Source: CAJQQK01 sp965224225 (GTDB taxonomy: Bacteria > Pseudomonadota > Alphaproteobacteria > Rhizobiales > Hyphomicrobiaceae). From it: a stretch of 64,000 nt of DNA. Positions 52,373 through 62,095 of the stretch are shown one piece after another (positions within the stretch are counted from its first letter, which is position 1; each line of letters begins with the position of its first letter). The stretch covers positions 157,618 through 221,617 of the forward strand of contig CBDCZF010000012.1 in the NCBI GenBank assembly GCA_965224225.1, given 5' to 3'. The notes beneath the pieces were generated by a model. It worked only from the letters and a program-made list of their open reading frames with translations. It had not been told where the DNA came from and searched no databases. Made by a program: the position numbers and the translations under genes.

Positions 52373-53794
52373 ATGCAGCTCGAACTGACCCTTCGCAGCA
52401 ACGAGCCGAGAGTTTCTGCCCGGGACCTCGGCTATCTGCTCCATAAGAATCCGGACAACGTTCATGTTCGCGACGTTGCCTCGGGCAAGGCTTATGTGTT
52501 TTTCACCGAGGCCGGAGATTCCTTGACGACGGCCGTGCTTGCAATAGATGTCGATCCCGTCGCACTGGTGCGCGGGCGCTCGAAAGCCGATCGCGGTCTG
52601 CTCACCCAGTATGTCAACGACCGTCCTTATGCCGCGGGATCGTTCCTGGCGGTTGCGATGGCCAAGAGCTTCGGCCAATCGATGTCCGGGCGTTCGAAGG
52701 AACGTCAGGAACTGGCCGGTGAGCTGCTCGATCTCGGAGCGCGCATCGTGCCCGTCGGGCTTGCAGGAGACATCGATCTTGCCGAACGCCTGTTCAAGCC
52801 GCTCGGCTACGATGTCACGACGACTCTCTTCCCGACCGCGCTCGATGAGAACGAGCGGCGCTATGCCGACGTTCGGATCAGAGGGAAGTTTCGCCTCGCC
52901 GACCTGCTCAATCACATATACGTACTGCTGCCTGTGCTCGATAATGCCAAGCACTGGTGGATCGACCATGCCGAGGTTGCCAACCTGCTCGACAAGGGCG
53001 AGGGCTGGCTCAATGACCATCCCGAGAAAGAGTTGATCGCCAGGCGCGCCCTGAAACACCGGCGGGCGCTCGCCAATCTGGCGCTGGCCCGCCTGAAGGA
53101 GGCCGATGCCACCGATGATGCGCCGGAAGAGGAAGAAGACGTCGCCCAGGCCAAAGATGCCGTTGAGGAGAACCTCGAGCAGCCGATCCGTTTGCACACT
53201 CTGCGCCTCGATACCGTTGCCGAAGTCCTAAAGTCGAAGGGCGCCGAGACGGTGCTCGACCTCGGCTGTGGTGAGGGCAAGCTGATGGCCCGCCTGATCA
53301 AGGAGCGTGCGTTTCGCCGGATCGTCGGCGTCGATGCGGCCGTCGCCACGCTCGAGCGGGCGGCCCGGCGCCTCAGGCTCGACCAGGCCGGGGATGCGAT
53401 GCGCGAGCGCGTCAAGCTTCTGCAGGGCAGCCTGACCTATGCCGACCGCCGTCTCGAAGGCTTCGATGCGGCTGCCATGGTCGAGGTCATCGAGCATATC
53501 GAGCCAACCCGCCTGTCGGCCGTTGCCAGTGCGCTGTTCGGCGCAACCGCCCCGCGCCTGGTCGTGTTGACCACGCCGAACCGCGATTACAACGCCTTGT
53601 TCGAGGGTATGGCCGACGGCGCCATGCGCCATCCCGACCATCGATTCGAGTGGACACGCGCCGAATTCGCCGAGTGGTGTGAACGTATCTGCCGCGACTA
53701 TGACTACGTGGTCGAGATCATGCCGCTTGGTCCCGAAGACGAGAGCCAAGGCGCACCCTCGCAAATGGCGGTTTTCGAGAGGAGGGCGGCCTGA
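52373..53794 (+). CDS. hen1: Hen1 3'-terminal RNA ribose 2'-O-methyltransferase
   Basis: A 473-aa bacterial Hen1. The N-terminal half (about 1-240) is the domain that activates Pnkp's ligation step; a charged linker follows; the C-terminal methyltransferase has the SAM motif VLDLGCGEGKL (294-304). The metal-ligand set is E371, E374 and H375 (EVIEH) with H423 in HPDHRFEWT, matching the EVIEH...H pattern of Clostridium thermocellum Hen1. It 2'-O-methylates the 3' end of cleaved RNA before sealing, protecting it from a second cut. It overlaps pnkp by one base (TGATG). Confidence 0.94.
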   Translation: MQLELTLRSNEPRVSARDLGYLLHKNPDNVHVRDVASGKAYVFFTEAGDSLTTAVLAIDVDPVALVRGRSKADRGLLTQYVNDRPYAAGSFLAVAMAKSFGQSMSGRSKERQELAGELLDLGARIVPVGLAGDIDLAERLFKPLGYDVTTTLFPTALDENERRYADVRIRGKFRLADLLNHIYVLLPVLDNAKHWWIDHAEVANLLDKGEGWLNDHPEKELIARRALKHRRALANLALARLKEADATDDAPEEEEDVAQAKDAVEENLEQPIRLHTLRLDTVAEVLKSKGAETVLDLGCGEGKLMARLIKERAFRRIVGVDAAVATLERAARRLRLDQAGDAMRERVKLLQGSLTYADRRLEGFDAAAMVEVIEHIEPTRLSAVASALFGATAPRLVVLTTPNRDYNALFEGMADGAMRHPDHRFEWTRAEFAEWCERICRDYDYVVEIMPLGPEDESQGAPSQMAVFERRAA

Positions 53795-56340
53795 TGGAAG
53801 TTGCGGTTCCCGATTTCTCGCTTGTCGTGCTGGTCGGTGCCAGCGGCTCGGGCAAGTCGACGTTTGCCAGGCGTCATTTTCTCGAAACCGAGATCATTTC
53901 ATCGGATGCCTGCCGCGCGATGGTGTCCGACGATGAGGGCGATCAGTCGGCGACTGCAGATGCCTTCGATCTCGTGCATTACACGGCCGCACTGCGCCTC
54001 AAGAACCGGCGCCTGACGGTGATCGACAGTACGGCGGCCCGCCGTGAGGACCGTGCCGGTCTCGTCCATCTGGCGCGCACTTGGCATGCGCCTGTGGTTG
54101 CCCTGGTGCTCGATATCGATCCCGATCTTTGTCACGCCCGCAACGAAGCGCGGCCCGAACGCGATTTCGGCCCGCATGTGACGCGCAATCATGCCCGCCT
54201 CATCCGCAAGAGCCTGCGCAATTTGCGCCGCGAAGGGTTTTCCGAATTTCACATCATGCGATCGCCCGAAGAGGTTGATGCACTGAGCATCACGCGCGAG
54301 CCGCTGTGGACCGACCAGCGCAGCGACACCGGGCCGTTCGACATCATCGGTGACGTACACGGCTGCTTCGATGAACTCACCGGATTGCTCGAAAAACTGG
54401 GCTACGAGGTCGGGCTGTACACGCCGGGCGAAGCGCTGCTGTCGGCACGCCATCCGGCCGGACGCAAGGCGGTGTTCGTCGGAGACTTGTGCGATCGCGG
54501 CCCGCGCAATGTCGACGTCCTGCGGCTAGTGATGGGTATGGTGGCCGACGGCACCGGGGCAGCGGTGATCGGTAATCATGATTTCAAGCTGTTGCGCTGG
54601 CTGCGCGGCAAGAAGGTCACCCAGACACATGGGCTCGATCTGACGATCGGCGAACTCGAGCAGACGAGCGAAGCGTTTCGCGATGCCGTGCGCGAATTCA
54701 TCTTCGGCCTGCGCTCGCACAGCTGGCTCGATGGCGGCCGGCTGGTTGTCGCACATGCCGGCCTCAAGGAGGAAATGCACGGCCGCGGCTCGGCGCCATT
54801 GCGCCAGTTCGCGATGTTCGGCGAAACCACCGGCGAGATTGACGAGTTCGGACTGCCCGTACGCCTCGAGTGGGCGCGCAACTATCGTGGTTCTGCCGCC
54901 GTGGTTTTCGGTCATACCCCGACGCTCGAAGCCGACTGGCTCAACGGCACCTTGTGCATCGACACGGGCTGCGTATTCGGCGGCAAGCTGACGGCCCTTA
55001 GATGGCCCGAAAAGGAAATCGTGGATGTCGCGGCAGTGCGCGAGTACGCTGTGCCGGCAAAGCCGCTCGATGCCGGCACGAAGGCGGTGGCCGGCGGCGA
55101 GCATCTGATCTATTTCGATGAACTGCTCGGCAAGCGGCGCATCGAGACCCGCTTCCGCACGACGATCATCGTGCCTGAACCGCGCGCCATGACGGCGCTC
55201 GAAGTGATGAGCCGGTTCGCCGTCGACCCGCGCTGGCTGATCCATCTGCCACCGACTATGGCGCCCTGTCCGACGGCAGCGGAGGGCCCGTTCCTCGAAC
55301 ATCCCGACCAGGCGATCGAGCATTACCGCGATGCGGGGATCGAAACCGTAGTTGCGGAAGAAAAGCACATGGGCTCACGGGCCTTGCTCGTCGTCTGCCG
55401 CGACCAGGCGGCGGCCGAGCGCCGATTTCGCGTCGAGGACGGTAAGGCGGGCCTCGTCTACACGCGCACCGGGCGTCCGTTCTTTGCCGACGATGTACTG
55501 GAGGCCCAACTGATTGCCCGCGTCAGTGGTGCAGCAACAGCGGCCGGATTGTGGGAGGAATTCAGCACTGACTGGCTGTTGCTCGATGCCGAACTGATGC
55601 CGTGGTCGGCCAAGGCCCAGGAGCTTTTGCGCCAGCAGTACGGCCCGACCGTCGTCGCAGCGCGATCCTCGGCCGAAGCATTGCGTGATGCCCTCGCGAA
55701 GGCAACGGCTGACGTCGACACGCTCGGACCCTTGCGTGAGCATGTCACTGCCAGCGTCGAAAGTGCGGCTCATTTCGAAGCAGCCCTAAAAGGTTATTGC
55801 TGGGATGCAAATGGTATCGAGGATTATCGTCTGGCGCCCTTTCATCTGCTGGCTGCCGAAGGCCAGGTCTTCGATGAAAGGACGCATGCCTGGCACATGC
55901 AGACGCTGGCCAGCTTGTGCGCACACGATCCGATCCTGCAGGCAACGACCTGGCGAGAACTCTCAACGGCCAGCGACGAGGATCGCATCGCTCTCACCAA
56001 GTGGTGGGTTGCCCACACCGAAGAAGGTGGCGAGGGGATGGTCGTCAAGCCGGCGCAGTTTCGCGTGGCCGGCGAGCGGGGTCTCGTGCAGCCGGCGATG
56101 AAGGTGCGCGGGCGCAATTATCTCAGGATCATTTACAGTCCCGATTACGATCAGCCGCGCAACATCGACCGCCTGCGCAAGCGCGGACTGCGCCGCAAAT
56201 GGGGTGCTGCCATGCGTGAATTCAGCATCGGTCTCGAGGGCCTGCACCGCTTCGTCGAGCATGCACCGCTTGCCAAGGTGCACGAATGTGCGCTTGCCGT
56301 GCTGGCGCTGGAGAGCGAGCCGATCGACCCACGGCTATAG
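53794..56340 (+). CDS. pnkp: Polynucleotide kinase-phosphatase-ligase (bacterial Pnkp)
   Basis: An 848-aa three-module RNA-repair enzyme. The kinase P-loop is GASGSGKST (15-23) with D38. The metallophosphoesterase has D187, H189 (GDVHG), D231 (GDLCDRG), N261/H262 (GNHD) and H321. The C-terminal adenylyltransferase has the nucleotidyl-lysine motif EEKHMGSRA (K524). It heals 5'-OH and 2',3'-cyclic phosphate ends and, with Hen1, ligates RNA cleaved by ribotoxins. Full length suggests an intact system. No ribotoxin gene is adjacent. Confidence 0.95.
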   Translation: MEVAVPDFSLVVLVGASGSGKSTFARRHFLETEIISSDACRAMVSDDEGDQSATADAFDLVHYTAALRLKNRRLTVIDSTAARREDRAGLVHLARTWHAPVVALVLDIDPDLCHARNEARPERDFGPHVTRNHARLIRKSLRNLRREGFSEFHIMRSPEEVDALSITREPLWTDQRSDTGPFDIIGDVHGCFDELTGLLEKLGYEVGLYTPGEALLSARHPAGRKAVFVGDLCDRGPRNVDVLRLVMGMVADGTGAAVIGNHDFKLLRWLRGKKVTQTHGLDLTIGELEQTSEAFRDAVREFIFGLRSHSWLDGGRLVVAHAGLKEEMHGRGSAPLRQFAMFGETTGEIDEFGLPVRLEWARNYRGSAAVVFGHTPTLEADWLNGTLCIDTGCVFGGKLTALRWPEKEIVDVAAVREYAVPAKPLDAGTKAVAGGEHLIYFDELLGKRRIETRFRTTIIVPEPRAMTALEVMSRFAVDPRWLIHLPPTMAPCPTAAEGPFLEHPDQAIEHYRDAGIETVVAEEKHMGSRALLVVCRDQAAAERRFRVEDGKAGLVYTRTGRPFFADDVLEAQLIARVSGAATAAGLWEEFSTDWLLLDAELMPWSAKAQELLRQQYGPTVVAARSSAEALRDALAKATADVDTLGPLREHVTASVESAAHFEAALKGYCWDANGIEDYRLAPFHLLAAEGQVFDERTHAWHMQTLASLCAHDPILQATTWRELSTASDEDRIALTKWWVAHTEEGGEGMVVKPAQFRVAGERGLVQPAMKVRGRNYLRIIYSPDYDQPRNIDRLRKRGLRRKWGAAMREFSIGLEGLHRFVEHAPLAKVHECALAVLALESEPIDPRL

Positions 56341-56392
56341 GCGCGCTCTTCTCGCTTTCGCCTCGCACATCTATCCGCGCGGAACAGAAGCG

Positions 56393-57616
56393 CTATGCGG
56401 TTCGATCCGATTGGATGATGCTGCCATTTGCCGGGCGGCTGGGAGCAGACGCACGTCCTTTCAATTTGCCCCCGAAAAAATTCGACATCTGCTTGAGGAA
56501 CGGTTTCGGGTCGGTCAATGACAGGACTGCAAAAGCCTTGTTGGAAGCCATATAGGGGGCCAGGAGGCTGCGAACGGAGAAATGCGATCTGTCATCGCGA
56601 GCGAGTGCATTGAGCACGTCGGGCAAAAACTCGATGTAGGTTGTTTCGCGGTACGAGCTCACCGGCAGCTGAATACCCTCGATGAGATCCTGGTAGATGA
56701 TCCAAGGCAAGTTCACTCCGGCCGAGGTATCAATCTGCAGCGATCGCGGTATGCGACCATTGACTTCGATGAGTGTGAGTTCGCCGGTCACAGCGTGCCG
56801 TTTGAACTGGAAGCAAGCGACCCCATGCCGGAAGCCGGCATTATCAAGCAGCCGATGGGCGAATTCACGTGCCTCTTCTAGCGGCGGCACCGTTGCGCCA
56901 ACGCGCATGACGCCGTACTTCGGCGGGTTGAGGCGAACCGTCTTGTGGTAAACCTCGGCGCCGGGCTCACCCTTGGAGTTGCGATAGATATGGACACGCT
57001 CATATGTCGTGTCGTCACCGGGTATGATCTCTTGCAGAATAACGGGAAGGTTGGCATTGATGCACAATTCGTATTTCTCGACCAGTTCCCCGAAGGTATC
57101 AACTTCAAAGAGCTTGGTGTCAAAACGGGCGACGAACTCGTGCGATTCAACGGGCTTGATGATGCATGGCAGGCGAATTTCGTCTTCCATGGCGACCAAA
57201 TGTTCAAGCGATTCCGGGTAGAATGTTTTTGGAATGCGAACGTTGCATGCTTCGGCCAGCTTGTAGGTGTTCTCTTTTTCGATAAAGAGCGATAATACTT
57301 CCCAATCAGGTGTGACGAACCGATAATGCTGAGAAAGTACCGACTTCAGCATGCTCAACGATTTGGCGTAAAGGTCCGAAGTCTCGACAATCAATGTGCC
57401 TGACCATTCGGATGCTTTTTCGACCATAAAATCCCGAAAATCATCCAGATTATTGGGATGCGGACAAACAACCGACTCGCCGACATATTTGGACTTGAAG
57501 CCAATGTCGTTGGCGTTGAACGAAATCGCAATCACATGAAGGCCTTGCTGGCCGAGAGCGCGAATTGCCGCCAAGCCCCCCATTGCGCAACCCAACACGA
57601 TAACCTTCTTTTTCAT
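56393..57616 (-). CDS. ATP-grasp carboxylate-amine ligase-like protein
   Basis: A 407-aa protein with a Rossmann-like preATP-grasp start (KVIVLGCAMGGLAAIRALG) and an ATP-grasp fold: PCIIKPVESHEF, VILQEIIPGDDTTYERVHIYR and the metal site LIEVNGRIPRS near residue 293. Members ligate an acid to an amine, forming an acyl phosphate. It resembles ATP-grasp proteins linked to cell-surface polysaccharide or secondary-metabolite genes rather than carbamoyl phosphate synthase. Its DNA is visibly AT-richer than the flanks, as is the next gene, suggesting transfer together. Confidence 0.82.
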   Translation of the reverse strand: MKKKVIVLGCAMGGLAAIRALGQQGLHVIAISFNANDIGFKSKYVGESVVCPHPNNLDDFRDFMVEKASEWSGTLIVETSDLYAKSLSMLKSVLSQHYRFVTPDWEVLSLFIEKENTYKLAEACNVRIPKTFYPESLEHLVAMEDEIRLPCIIKPVESHEFVARFDTKLFEVDTFGELVEKYELCINANLPVILQEIIPGDDTTYERVHIYRNSKGEPGAEVYHKTVRLNPPKYGVMRVGATVPPLEEAREFAHRLLDNAGFRHGVACFQFKRHAVTGELTLIEVNGRIPRSLQIDTSAGVNLPWIIYQDLIEGIQLPVSSYRETTYIEFLPDVLNALARDDRSHFSVRSLLAPYMASNKAFAVLSLTDPKPFLKQMSNFFGGKLKGRASAPSRPANGSIIQSDRTA

Positions 57617-57776
57617 TGGAATGACTCCACTCTTCTCTACTCGTGGCTATGTTGGTGCTATCAACTGGTGTCTGATTATGATCAATTCTTCCGCCGGACT
57701 GGTCGCATGATTAACAGCTGCTCCCCGCATAATGTTCTGCACGTGGAATATTACGCCGGTAGTTTGAGCTTGCGGT

Positions 57777-58466
57777 CTAACTTGCCGGCACGATATTGAA
57801 TGCAACGCCGTGTGCAAGGTCCGGTAAAACTCGGTATCCGATTGAATCAAGTGTCCAGCCGCCGACATAAGGATAACCCCTGCCGAATGAATCTGTAACC
57901 TTGAAGTCGTTTTGAGCGATCAGCTGGCGCATCTTGCGCACTGGGTAATACTTGGTGTGTTGCAGCGAGCGCCCTTTAATCATCCGGCCGAAGTGGATGT
58001 AGGAGTACGCATTCAGGAGATCGAAAATGACGTTGCCGCGATTATGGACTGCGCCGCGCAGCATCGACAGACCGAGCCCGGCGTCTTCGACATGGCAAAG
58101 TACGCGCATGCACACGACAGTGTCGTAGCTGCCGTAGTTGGGAACTTTGTCGAGGTCGTAAACGTCGACCGTCATGGTCGATAGGTTCGGAGCAGCAATG
58201 TTCTCACTCAGCGCACTGACCATAGCGTCGGAAATGTCCGTAGCAAGAACGCTTCCTGCCCGTTTGACGAGTTCCCGCGTAAAAAATCCGGGACCGCAAC
58301 CGATTTCCAGCACTTTCGAGCCGGGCTTAATGTGCTTCAGGACGAACGCCAGTTCTCGCTCACTGATGGAACGCCGGTAGGCGTTGTCGACGCGGACGCT
58401 GTTGATATAGCTGTCAGTCTGCTGGGAATAATACTCGGCGACATCGTCATTTATTATCTTACTCAT
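57777..58466 (-). CDS. Class I SAM-dependent methyltransferase
   Basis: A 229-aa methyltransferase with motif I VLEIGCGPGFFTREL (52-66), the acidic ATDIS loop and a late-strand segment VIFDLLNAY. GGGGAAG stands 6-7 nt before ATG 58466, which is preferred over an upstream TTG. It precedes the ATP-grasp gene on the same strand with a 160-nt gap and shares its low GC and codon choice. The two may modify one small molecule or glycan. Substrate unknown. Confidence 0.8.
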   Translation of the reverse strand: MSKIINDDVAEYYSQQTDSYINSVRVDNAYRRSISERELAFVLKHIKPGSKVLEIGCGPGFFTRELVKRAGSVLATDISDAMVSALSENIAAPNLSTMTVDVYDLDKVPNYGSYDTVVCMRVLCHVEDAGLGLSMLRGAVHNRGNVIFDLLNAYSYIHFGRMIKGRSLQHTKYYPVRKMRQLIAQNDFKVTDSFGRGYPYVGGWTLDSIGYRVLPDLAHGVAFNIVPAS

Positions 58467-59045
58467 TAGGTCTTCCCCATTTTTTACGGGCAATCCGGAC
58501 CACCAGCGCTGCGGCGCGGTACAATGGGCCTTGGTAGACTTCTAGCGGCTACTGCTCACATTCAAGTCTTGCTCTCCGCCGATCTGGTGCATCTGCCATG
58601 GACACAACATTGGCAATGCCGGCTTGTTATCGTCGATTTCCACGATCGGCAGTAGAGGACATGAGAAGTAAGGTTACGCCTCCACGACACGGCTATGAGA
58701 TCGCTGGCGTCGATCAACGCACTGTGGGATCTCAGATGCTCAGGGCATATTGCAGAACTCAGGCTCGCGATACACGGTGAAAGCGTCTCAGTCCGCAACA
58801 ACTCCAGCGAGAGTTGCGCAGTTGCATCTTTGGTACGGTGAGGTCGTCGGTATCGGTCCGGCTACGGACAGGTTCGGGCCTGGCGCGTCAGCCCGCCTTG
58901 GCAGCGAAATTGCCGTTGCAACTTTGGTTGCCAGGTCAGCTGCCGCATAAGATAATGTCCGAGAACGCGGTATGCCGACGAACTGAGTCGGGCCGCGGCG
59001 GGGGCACTAATCTAATAGGTGTGTTGGGGGGGCGTAAGGGCGACG
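58467..59045. other. 580-bp stretch without a clear gene
   Basis: Short ORFs on both strands have no family resemblance. The left third shares the lower GC of the preceding methyltransferase gene. No mobile-element ends or tRNA were recognised, although a transfer boundary would be expected near here. Confidence 0.4.
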
Positions 59046-59471
59046 ATGCAGTACTTCTGTGATGCCGACGAACTGACGTGGTTCCGCCTCGTTTCTGCAG
59101 CCGAGGCCGCAGCGGAATCTCAGGCCATGGACCACGCGGTTGAAAAGTACTTTCGCCGGGCCTGGGATGAGGCTGCAGATGCTTACGTGCCGCCGGCCTC
59201 GCGCGCGTTCATCGAGCAAAGCATTGGCCGTGAAGCACATATCCTGAAGGCCATGCCCTTGTTTCTGACTTTGCGTGACAAGGAGGGTGTGGCGCACGTA
59301 ACCGCGATGCTGCCGGTTGAAGGCGATAACCTGGATTTGCTCAGTCCGATCATAGTCGGACCGGGTAACGCCGATCCCTATGCCGACTATGGTGAAGCGA
59401 TCGAGGCGCTTGCCCGTCATGTCGGCTACGAACTCGATCGCGCCGAGTGCTATCCCTATCGCGGGCGATGA
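59046..59471 (+). CDS. Hypothetical protein
   Basis: A 141-aa soluble, acidic protein with no signal peptide or TM segment. Hydrophobic beta-like stretches (MPLFLTLRDKEGVAHVTAMLPV) and C-terminal helices suggest a globular domain. The ATG at 59046 has TAAGGG about 9 nt upstream; an earlier GTG at 59019 is possible. It converges with cfa. No family is recognised. Confidence 0.6.
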   Translation: MQYFCDADELTWFRLVSAAEAAAESQAMDHAVEKYFRRAWDEAADAYVPPASRAFIEQSIGREAHILKAMPLFLTLRDKEGVAHVTAMLPVEGDNLDLLSPIIVGPGNADPYADYGEAIEALARHVGYELDRAECYPYRGR

Positions 59472-59498
59472 GGCGCCGGTTCCGGTTGGGAGGCTCGC

Positions 59499-60656
59499 CT
59501 ATGTGACGTCGCGTCGATAACCGTTTGGCAGGTGTCCCTTGGAATAAGTGATCTGCCAAACCTGGCTATCGCCGGCTTCGAATTCGGCCGCGCAGCACAT
59601 CAGATAATAGCGCCACATCCTGAAAAACGTTTCTTCCGAGCCCCAGATCCTGGGTCTCGCCTTGACCCTTTCCGCCGCTGACCAATAGGCAACGAAGTTG
59701 TCATGCCAGGCGAGCAGGGTCGGCGTGTAGTTGACGCCGATATTCTCGACATCATGGAGGATGAACAAGCCCTCTGCTGCATCACTCAGTTGGTGCATCG
59801 AGGGCAGCATGCCGCCTGGAAAGATGTAGGTGCCAAGCCACGGGTCGCCGATCTCCATCGAGACAGTGCTCGCGATCGTGTGGGCGAGAAATAAACCCCG
59901 GGGTCTGAGTGCCCGTTCGACGGCTTCGAACAAGGCCCGGTAGTTACGGTAGCCGACGTGCTCGATCATGCCGACGGAAACGACCTTGTCGAATGGGCCA
60001 CCGAACTGATCCGCTTCGAATTCGCGGTAGTCTTTGATGGCGATGGTAACCGGGAGGTCGTCGCAGAGGGTTCTGGCATAGTCCGCCTGCTCCTCCGCGA
60101 TCGTGATGCCGACGACTTCGCAGTGATGATGAGTGGCCATGTATTTGGCAAGCCCGCCCCAGCCGCATCCGATTTCGAGGACACGGTCGCCCGGCTCAAG
60201 CTTGAGCTTGCGCGAGATGCGTTCGTATTTTGCGAATTGCGCCTGATCGAGGTTGTCTGCATTCGCCCAATAGCCGCAGGAATAGGCCATCGAGGTGCCG
60301 AGCATGTGCTCGAAAAGCTCGTTGCTCAAGTTGTAATGGGTGTCGGCGAGTTCGCGCGTTTGGCCGATATGCTGGACGTTGGTCAGCCGCGCTTTGACGA
60401 AGGCAAGCCGCGTCCGCCAGCCGACGTTCTTGTGCCTGAGTGTACGTTGTGAGGACAGGATCTTCTTGAAGAACGTGAACAGGTCATCACAGTCCCACCA
60501 GCCGAGCATGTAGGACTCGCCGAGGCCGAGCGAGCCATCCCTTAGCAGTCTGACGTAGAACCGGTCGTTGTGGACGTGCAAATCCCAGCGACGTTCACCG
60601 TTGATGGTGATGTCGCCATGCTTGAGGATTTCCTGGACAGCGTCGCGACTGCTCAA
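59499..60656 (-). CDS. cfa: Cyclopropane-fatty-acyl-phospholipid synthase
   Basis: A 385-aa enzyme that adds a methylene from SAM across double bonds of membrane phospholipid acyl chains, a stationary-phase and acid-stress change. Family landmarks are HYNLSNELFEHMLGTSMAYSCGYW in part, VLEIGCGWGGLAKYMA, VSVGMIEHVGYRNY and YIFPGGMLPS. The N-terminal domain is present. The start is a TTG at 60656 (no ATG nearby gives a full N-terminus) with a weak ribosome-binding site. Confidence 0.93.
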   Translation of the reverse strand: MSSRDAVQEILKHGDITINGERRWDLHVHNDRFYVRLLRDGSLGLGESYMLGWWDCDDLFTFFKKILSSQRTLRHKNVGWRTRLAFVKARLTNVQHIGQTRELADTHYNLSNELFEHMLGTSMAYSCGYWANADNLDQAQFAKYERISRKLKLEPGDRVLEIGCGWGGLAKYMATHHHCEVVGITIAEEQADYARTLCDDLPVTIAIKDYREFEADQFGGPFDKVVSVGMIEHVGYRNYRALFEAVERALRPRGLFLAHTIASTVSMEIGDPWLGTYIFPGGMLPSMHQLSDAAEGLFILHDVENIGVNYTPTLLAWHDNFVAYWSAAERVKARPRIWGSEETFFRMWRYYLMCCAAEFEAGDSQVWQITYSKGHLPNGYRRDVT

Positions 60657-60767
60657 CGATCAGGTCCACTAAGATGTTGACCCGATAACGCTAAACCACC
60701 CGTCATCTGCCTGTAAACGGTTAAGCAGCGCAATGCTTTAGGGATCGCTTGCCGAGCCGCGGATCTT

Positions 60768-60790
60768 GCATGGCCGCCCGGCGGCCATGC
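60768..60790 (-). terminator. Hairpin downstream of ald
   Basis: GCATGGCCGC (60768-60777) and GCGGCCATGC (60781-60790) form a perfect 10-bp stem with a 3-nt loop, 32 bases past the ald stop. No T-run follows on either strand, so termination strength is uncertain. Confidence 0.55.
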
Positions 60791-60821
60791 TGTGCTGGAT
60801 AACGCCTGATGTAGATCCGGA

Positions 60822-61940
60822 TCAGGCAGCCAGCGCCGTTTCCAGGCCAACAGCGTCGTAGCCCAGATCATGTGCGACGGCAGCATTGGTTACCTTGCCG
60901 GCCCAGACGTTGAGGCCGTTGGCAAGGTGCGCATCGCTTGCAAGCGCCTTGCGCCAGCCGAGGTCGGCAATCCTGAGGGCGTGCGGCAGGGTCACGTTGT
61001 TCAGTGCATATGTCGATGTGCGCGAGACCGCACCCGGCATGTTGGCCACACAGTAGTGCACGATGCCGTCGACCGTATAGGTCGGCTCGGCGTGAGTCGT
61101 CGGCTTCGAAGTCTCGAAGCAGCCGCCCTGGTCGATCGCCACGTCGGCGATGACGGCACCGGGCTTCATGGTCGACAGCATGGCACGCGTGACGAGTTTG
61201 GGTGCGGCCGCTCCCGGGATCAGGACGGCGCCGATGACCAGATCGGCTTGTGCCACGCATTCGGCAAGGTTGGCTTTGTTGGAAAAGCGCGTCTTGGCGC
61301 GTGAACCGAAGTAGTCGGAGAGGCGCTCGAGAACTTCCGGGTTGCGGTCGAGGATGGTGACGTCGGCACCGAGACCGACCGCCATCTGGGCGGCATTGAA
61401 GCCGACCACGCCGCCGCCGATGACGGTGACTTTGCCCGGTGCCACGCCTGGCACACCGCCGAGCAGGATGCCGCGGCCGCCGTGCGCCTTCTCGAGGGCC
61501 GAGGCACCAGCGTGGACCGACATGCGTCCTGCGACCTGGCTCATCGGTTTCAGAAGTGGCAGACCCCCGTGGCGGTCAGTGACGGTTTCGTAGGCAATGC
61601 CCACGACACCGGCATCGAGCAGGTCCTTGGTCTGGTCCGGGTCCGGTGCCAGATGCAGGTAGGTGTAGAGGATCTGGTTCTCGCGCAGCATGGCGCGTTC
61701 CGGTGCCAGCGGCTCCTTGACCTTGACGATCATGTCGGCCTTGGCAAAGACCTCTTCAGCCGTATCGACAATGGCAGCACCGGCATCACGGTAAGCTTCA
61801 TCGTCCGCGCCAATGCCGTCACCGGCACCGGTTTCGATGAGCACTTGGTGACCGTGGCCCACCAGTTCGCGCGCGCTCTCCGGCGTCAGGCCGACGCGGT
61901 ACTCGTGATTCTTGATTTCCTTAGGCGTTCCAACCAGCAT
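60822..61940 (-). CDS. ald: Alanine dehydrogenase
   Basis: A 372-aa NAD-dependent enzyme converting L-alanine and pyruvate plus ammonia. Catalytic residues R15, K75 and H96 lie in NHEYRVGLTP, VKVKEPL and YTYLHLA. The nucleotide motif is VIGGGVVGFNAAQMA. ATG 61940 is preceded by GAGGAGG; the frame is open further but the family N-terminus is MLVGTPKEIKN. It is divergent from an Lrp-family gene that is the obvious regulator. Confidence 0.96.
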   Translation of the reverse strand: MLVGTPKEIKNHEYRVGLTPESARELVGHGHQVLIETGAGDGIGADDEAYRDAGAAIVDTAEEVFAKADMIVKVKEPLAPERAMLRENQILYTYLHLAPDPDQTKDLLDAGVVGIAYETVTDRHGGLPLLKPMSQVAGRMSVHAGASALEKAHGGRGILLGGVPGVAPGKVTVIGGGVVGFNAAQMAVGLGADVTILDRNPEVLERLSDYFGSRAKTRFSNKANLAECVAQADLVIGAVLIPGAAAPKLVTRAMLSTMKPGAVIADVAIDQGGCFETSKPTTHAEPTYTVDGIVHYCVANMPGAVSRTSTYALNNVTLPHALRIADLGWRKALASDAHLANGLNVWAGKVTNAAVAHDLGYDAVGLETALAA

Positions 61941-62095
61941 TGCTGCGTCCTCCTCGGAACCTGCAACCTTCTGAATCATGCATTGCATTCACAGTATCTA
62001 CGAAGATGCATCGAATTGGGTTCAATTCTGCTTGATATTTCTAGGTAATACGCCAGTATTTTCGATCTATTTGGATAATTGCAGGAAGTGCTTCA

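Noticed and set aside
58467..59045. Possible IS remnant or tRNA at the edge of the AT-richer module
   Set aside because: No inverted ends, transposase similarity or cloverleaf could be made out.
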